From NCBI GenBank assembly GCA_021153285.1, contig JAGKTT010000014.1:55422-119421 (forward strand): a DNA stretch of 64,000 nt, given 5' to 3'. This DNA comes from Bacteroidia bacterium (lineage in GTDB: Bacteria; Bacteroidota; Bacteroidia; Bacteroidales; UBA932). The position numbers and the translations under genes were made by a program. The notes under the pieces are model-generated. The model worked only from the letters and a program-made list of their open reading frames with translations, did no database searches and was not told the DNA's origin. This document shows, in pieces, positions 63,978 through 64,000 of this stretch; position 1 is the first letter of the stretch, and the number at the start of each line of letters is the position of its first letter.

Positions 63978-64000
63978 CTAGAAATATAAAAAATAAAAAC

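Noticed and set aside
1..64000. CRISPR array, prophage, transposon or type IX secretion cargo
   Set aside because: No regularly spaced repeats, integrase, transposase or phage structural gene was seen, and none of the large surface proteins ends in a recognisable type IX C-terminal domain.

Overview
The window is chromosomal DNA from a member of the Bacteroidota, most probably order Bacteroidales. The evidence is that start codons lack Shine-Dalgarno sequences, while promoter-like pairs of the Bacteroides type (TTTG, 19-21 bases, TAnnTTTG) precede many genes. The gene families also fit: Omp28-like lipoproteins, DUF6029 and Porin_10-type outer-membrane proteins, DUF4837, DUF4988-like coiled coils, a BACON/fimbrillin-type M64 peptidase, and an ExbB-ExbD-ExbD locus with an extra small membrane protein. 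No rRNA, CRISPR array, transposase, integrase or phage gene was seen. The species is not resolved.

Layout. (1) 1-8897: a tight leftward run of seven genes behind one strong promoter: TlpA-like thioredoxin, DUF6029 barrel, two intact and one broken Omp28-like CxxC lipoprotein, and two large surface lipoproteins. A second leftward unit (11666-15750) pairs a 947-residue lipoprotein with another Omp28-like CxxC protein. Together they look like a cell-surface thiol-redox system of unknown purpose. (2) 8904-11667: folP (5' end abnormal), tmk and a DoxX/MauE-type membrane protein. (3) 15800-23947: purB, a FtsB/DivIC protein, a nucleotidyltransferase, a CPBP protease, a MurU-AmgK peptidoglycan-sugar recycling pair in which AmgK is fused to a RapZ C-terminal domain, and the NAD salvage pair pncB-pncA. 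(4) 23940-37246: a porin, an MltF-type transglycosylase, an FtsX-type permease, a TPR protein, RsmF-type methyltransferase, a START-like protein, pyrE, a Nudix hydrolase, queA, dprA, tatD and ansA. (5) 37384-42453: exbB (broken), a membrane protein, two exbD, asnS, udk and a TonB-like protein. (6) 42440-51811: a leftward unit from ridA to a multidomain M64 peptidase. (7) 51847-54399: tRNA-Arg, rpmF, yceD (3' end abnormal) and typA. (8) 54532-64000: a GMP synthase with a decayed glutaminase domain, M23 peptidases, a phosphohexomutase, def, ruvX, dxr, rseP, a DUF4837 lipoprotein and tRNA-Glu.

Two themes stand out. First, the surface redox operon (TlpA, a DUF6029 barrel with a C-terminal Cys-x4-Cys pair, several Omp28 CxxC lipoproteins) has coherent order and tight spacing and no assigned physiology that I know of. 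Second, up to five genes (Omp28 paralogue at 3742-4415, folP, the START-like gene, exbB, yceD) appear to have lost a block of sequence, sometimes with a frame change, while their neighbours look intact. This may be real gene decay or an assembly problem, and should be settled before any of these loci is interpreted. GuaA without its glutaminase cysteine and the AmgK-RapZ fusion are in frame and coherent, so they look like genuine biology.
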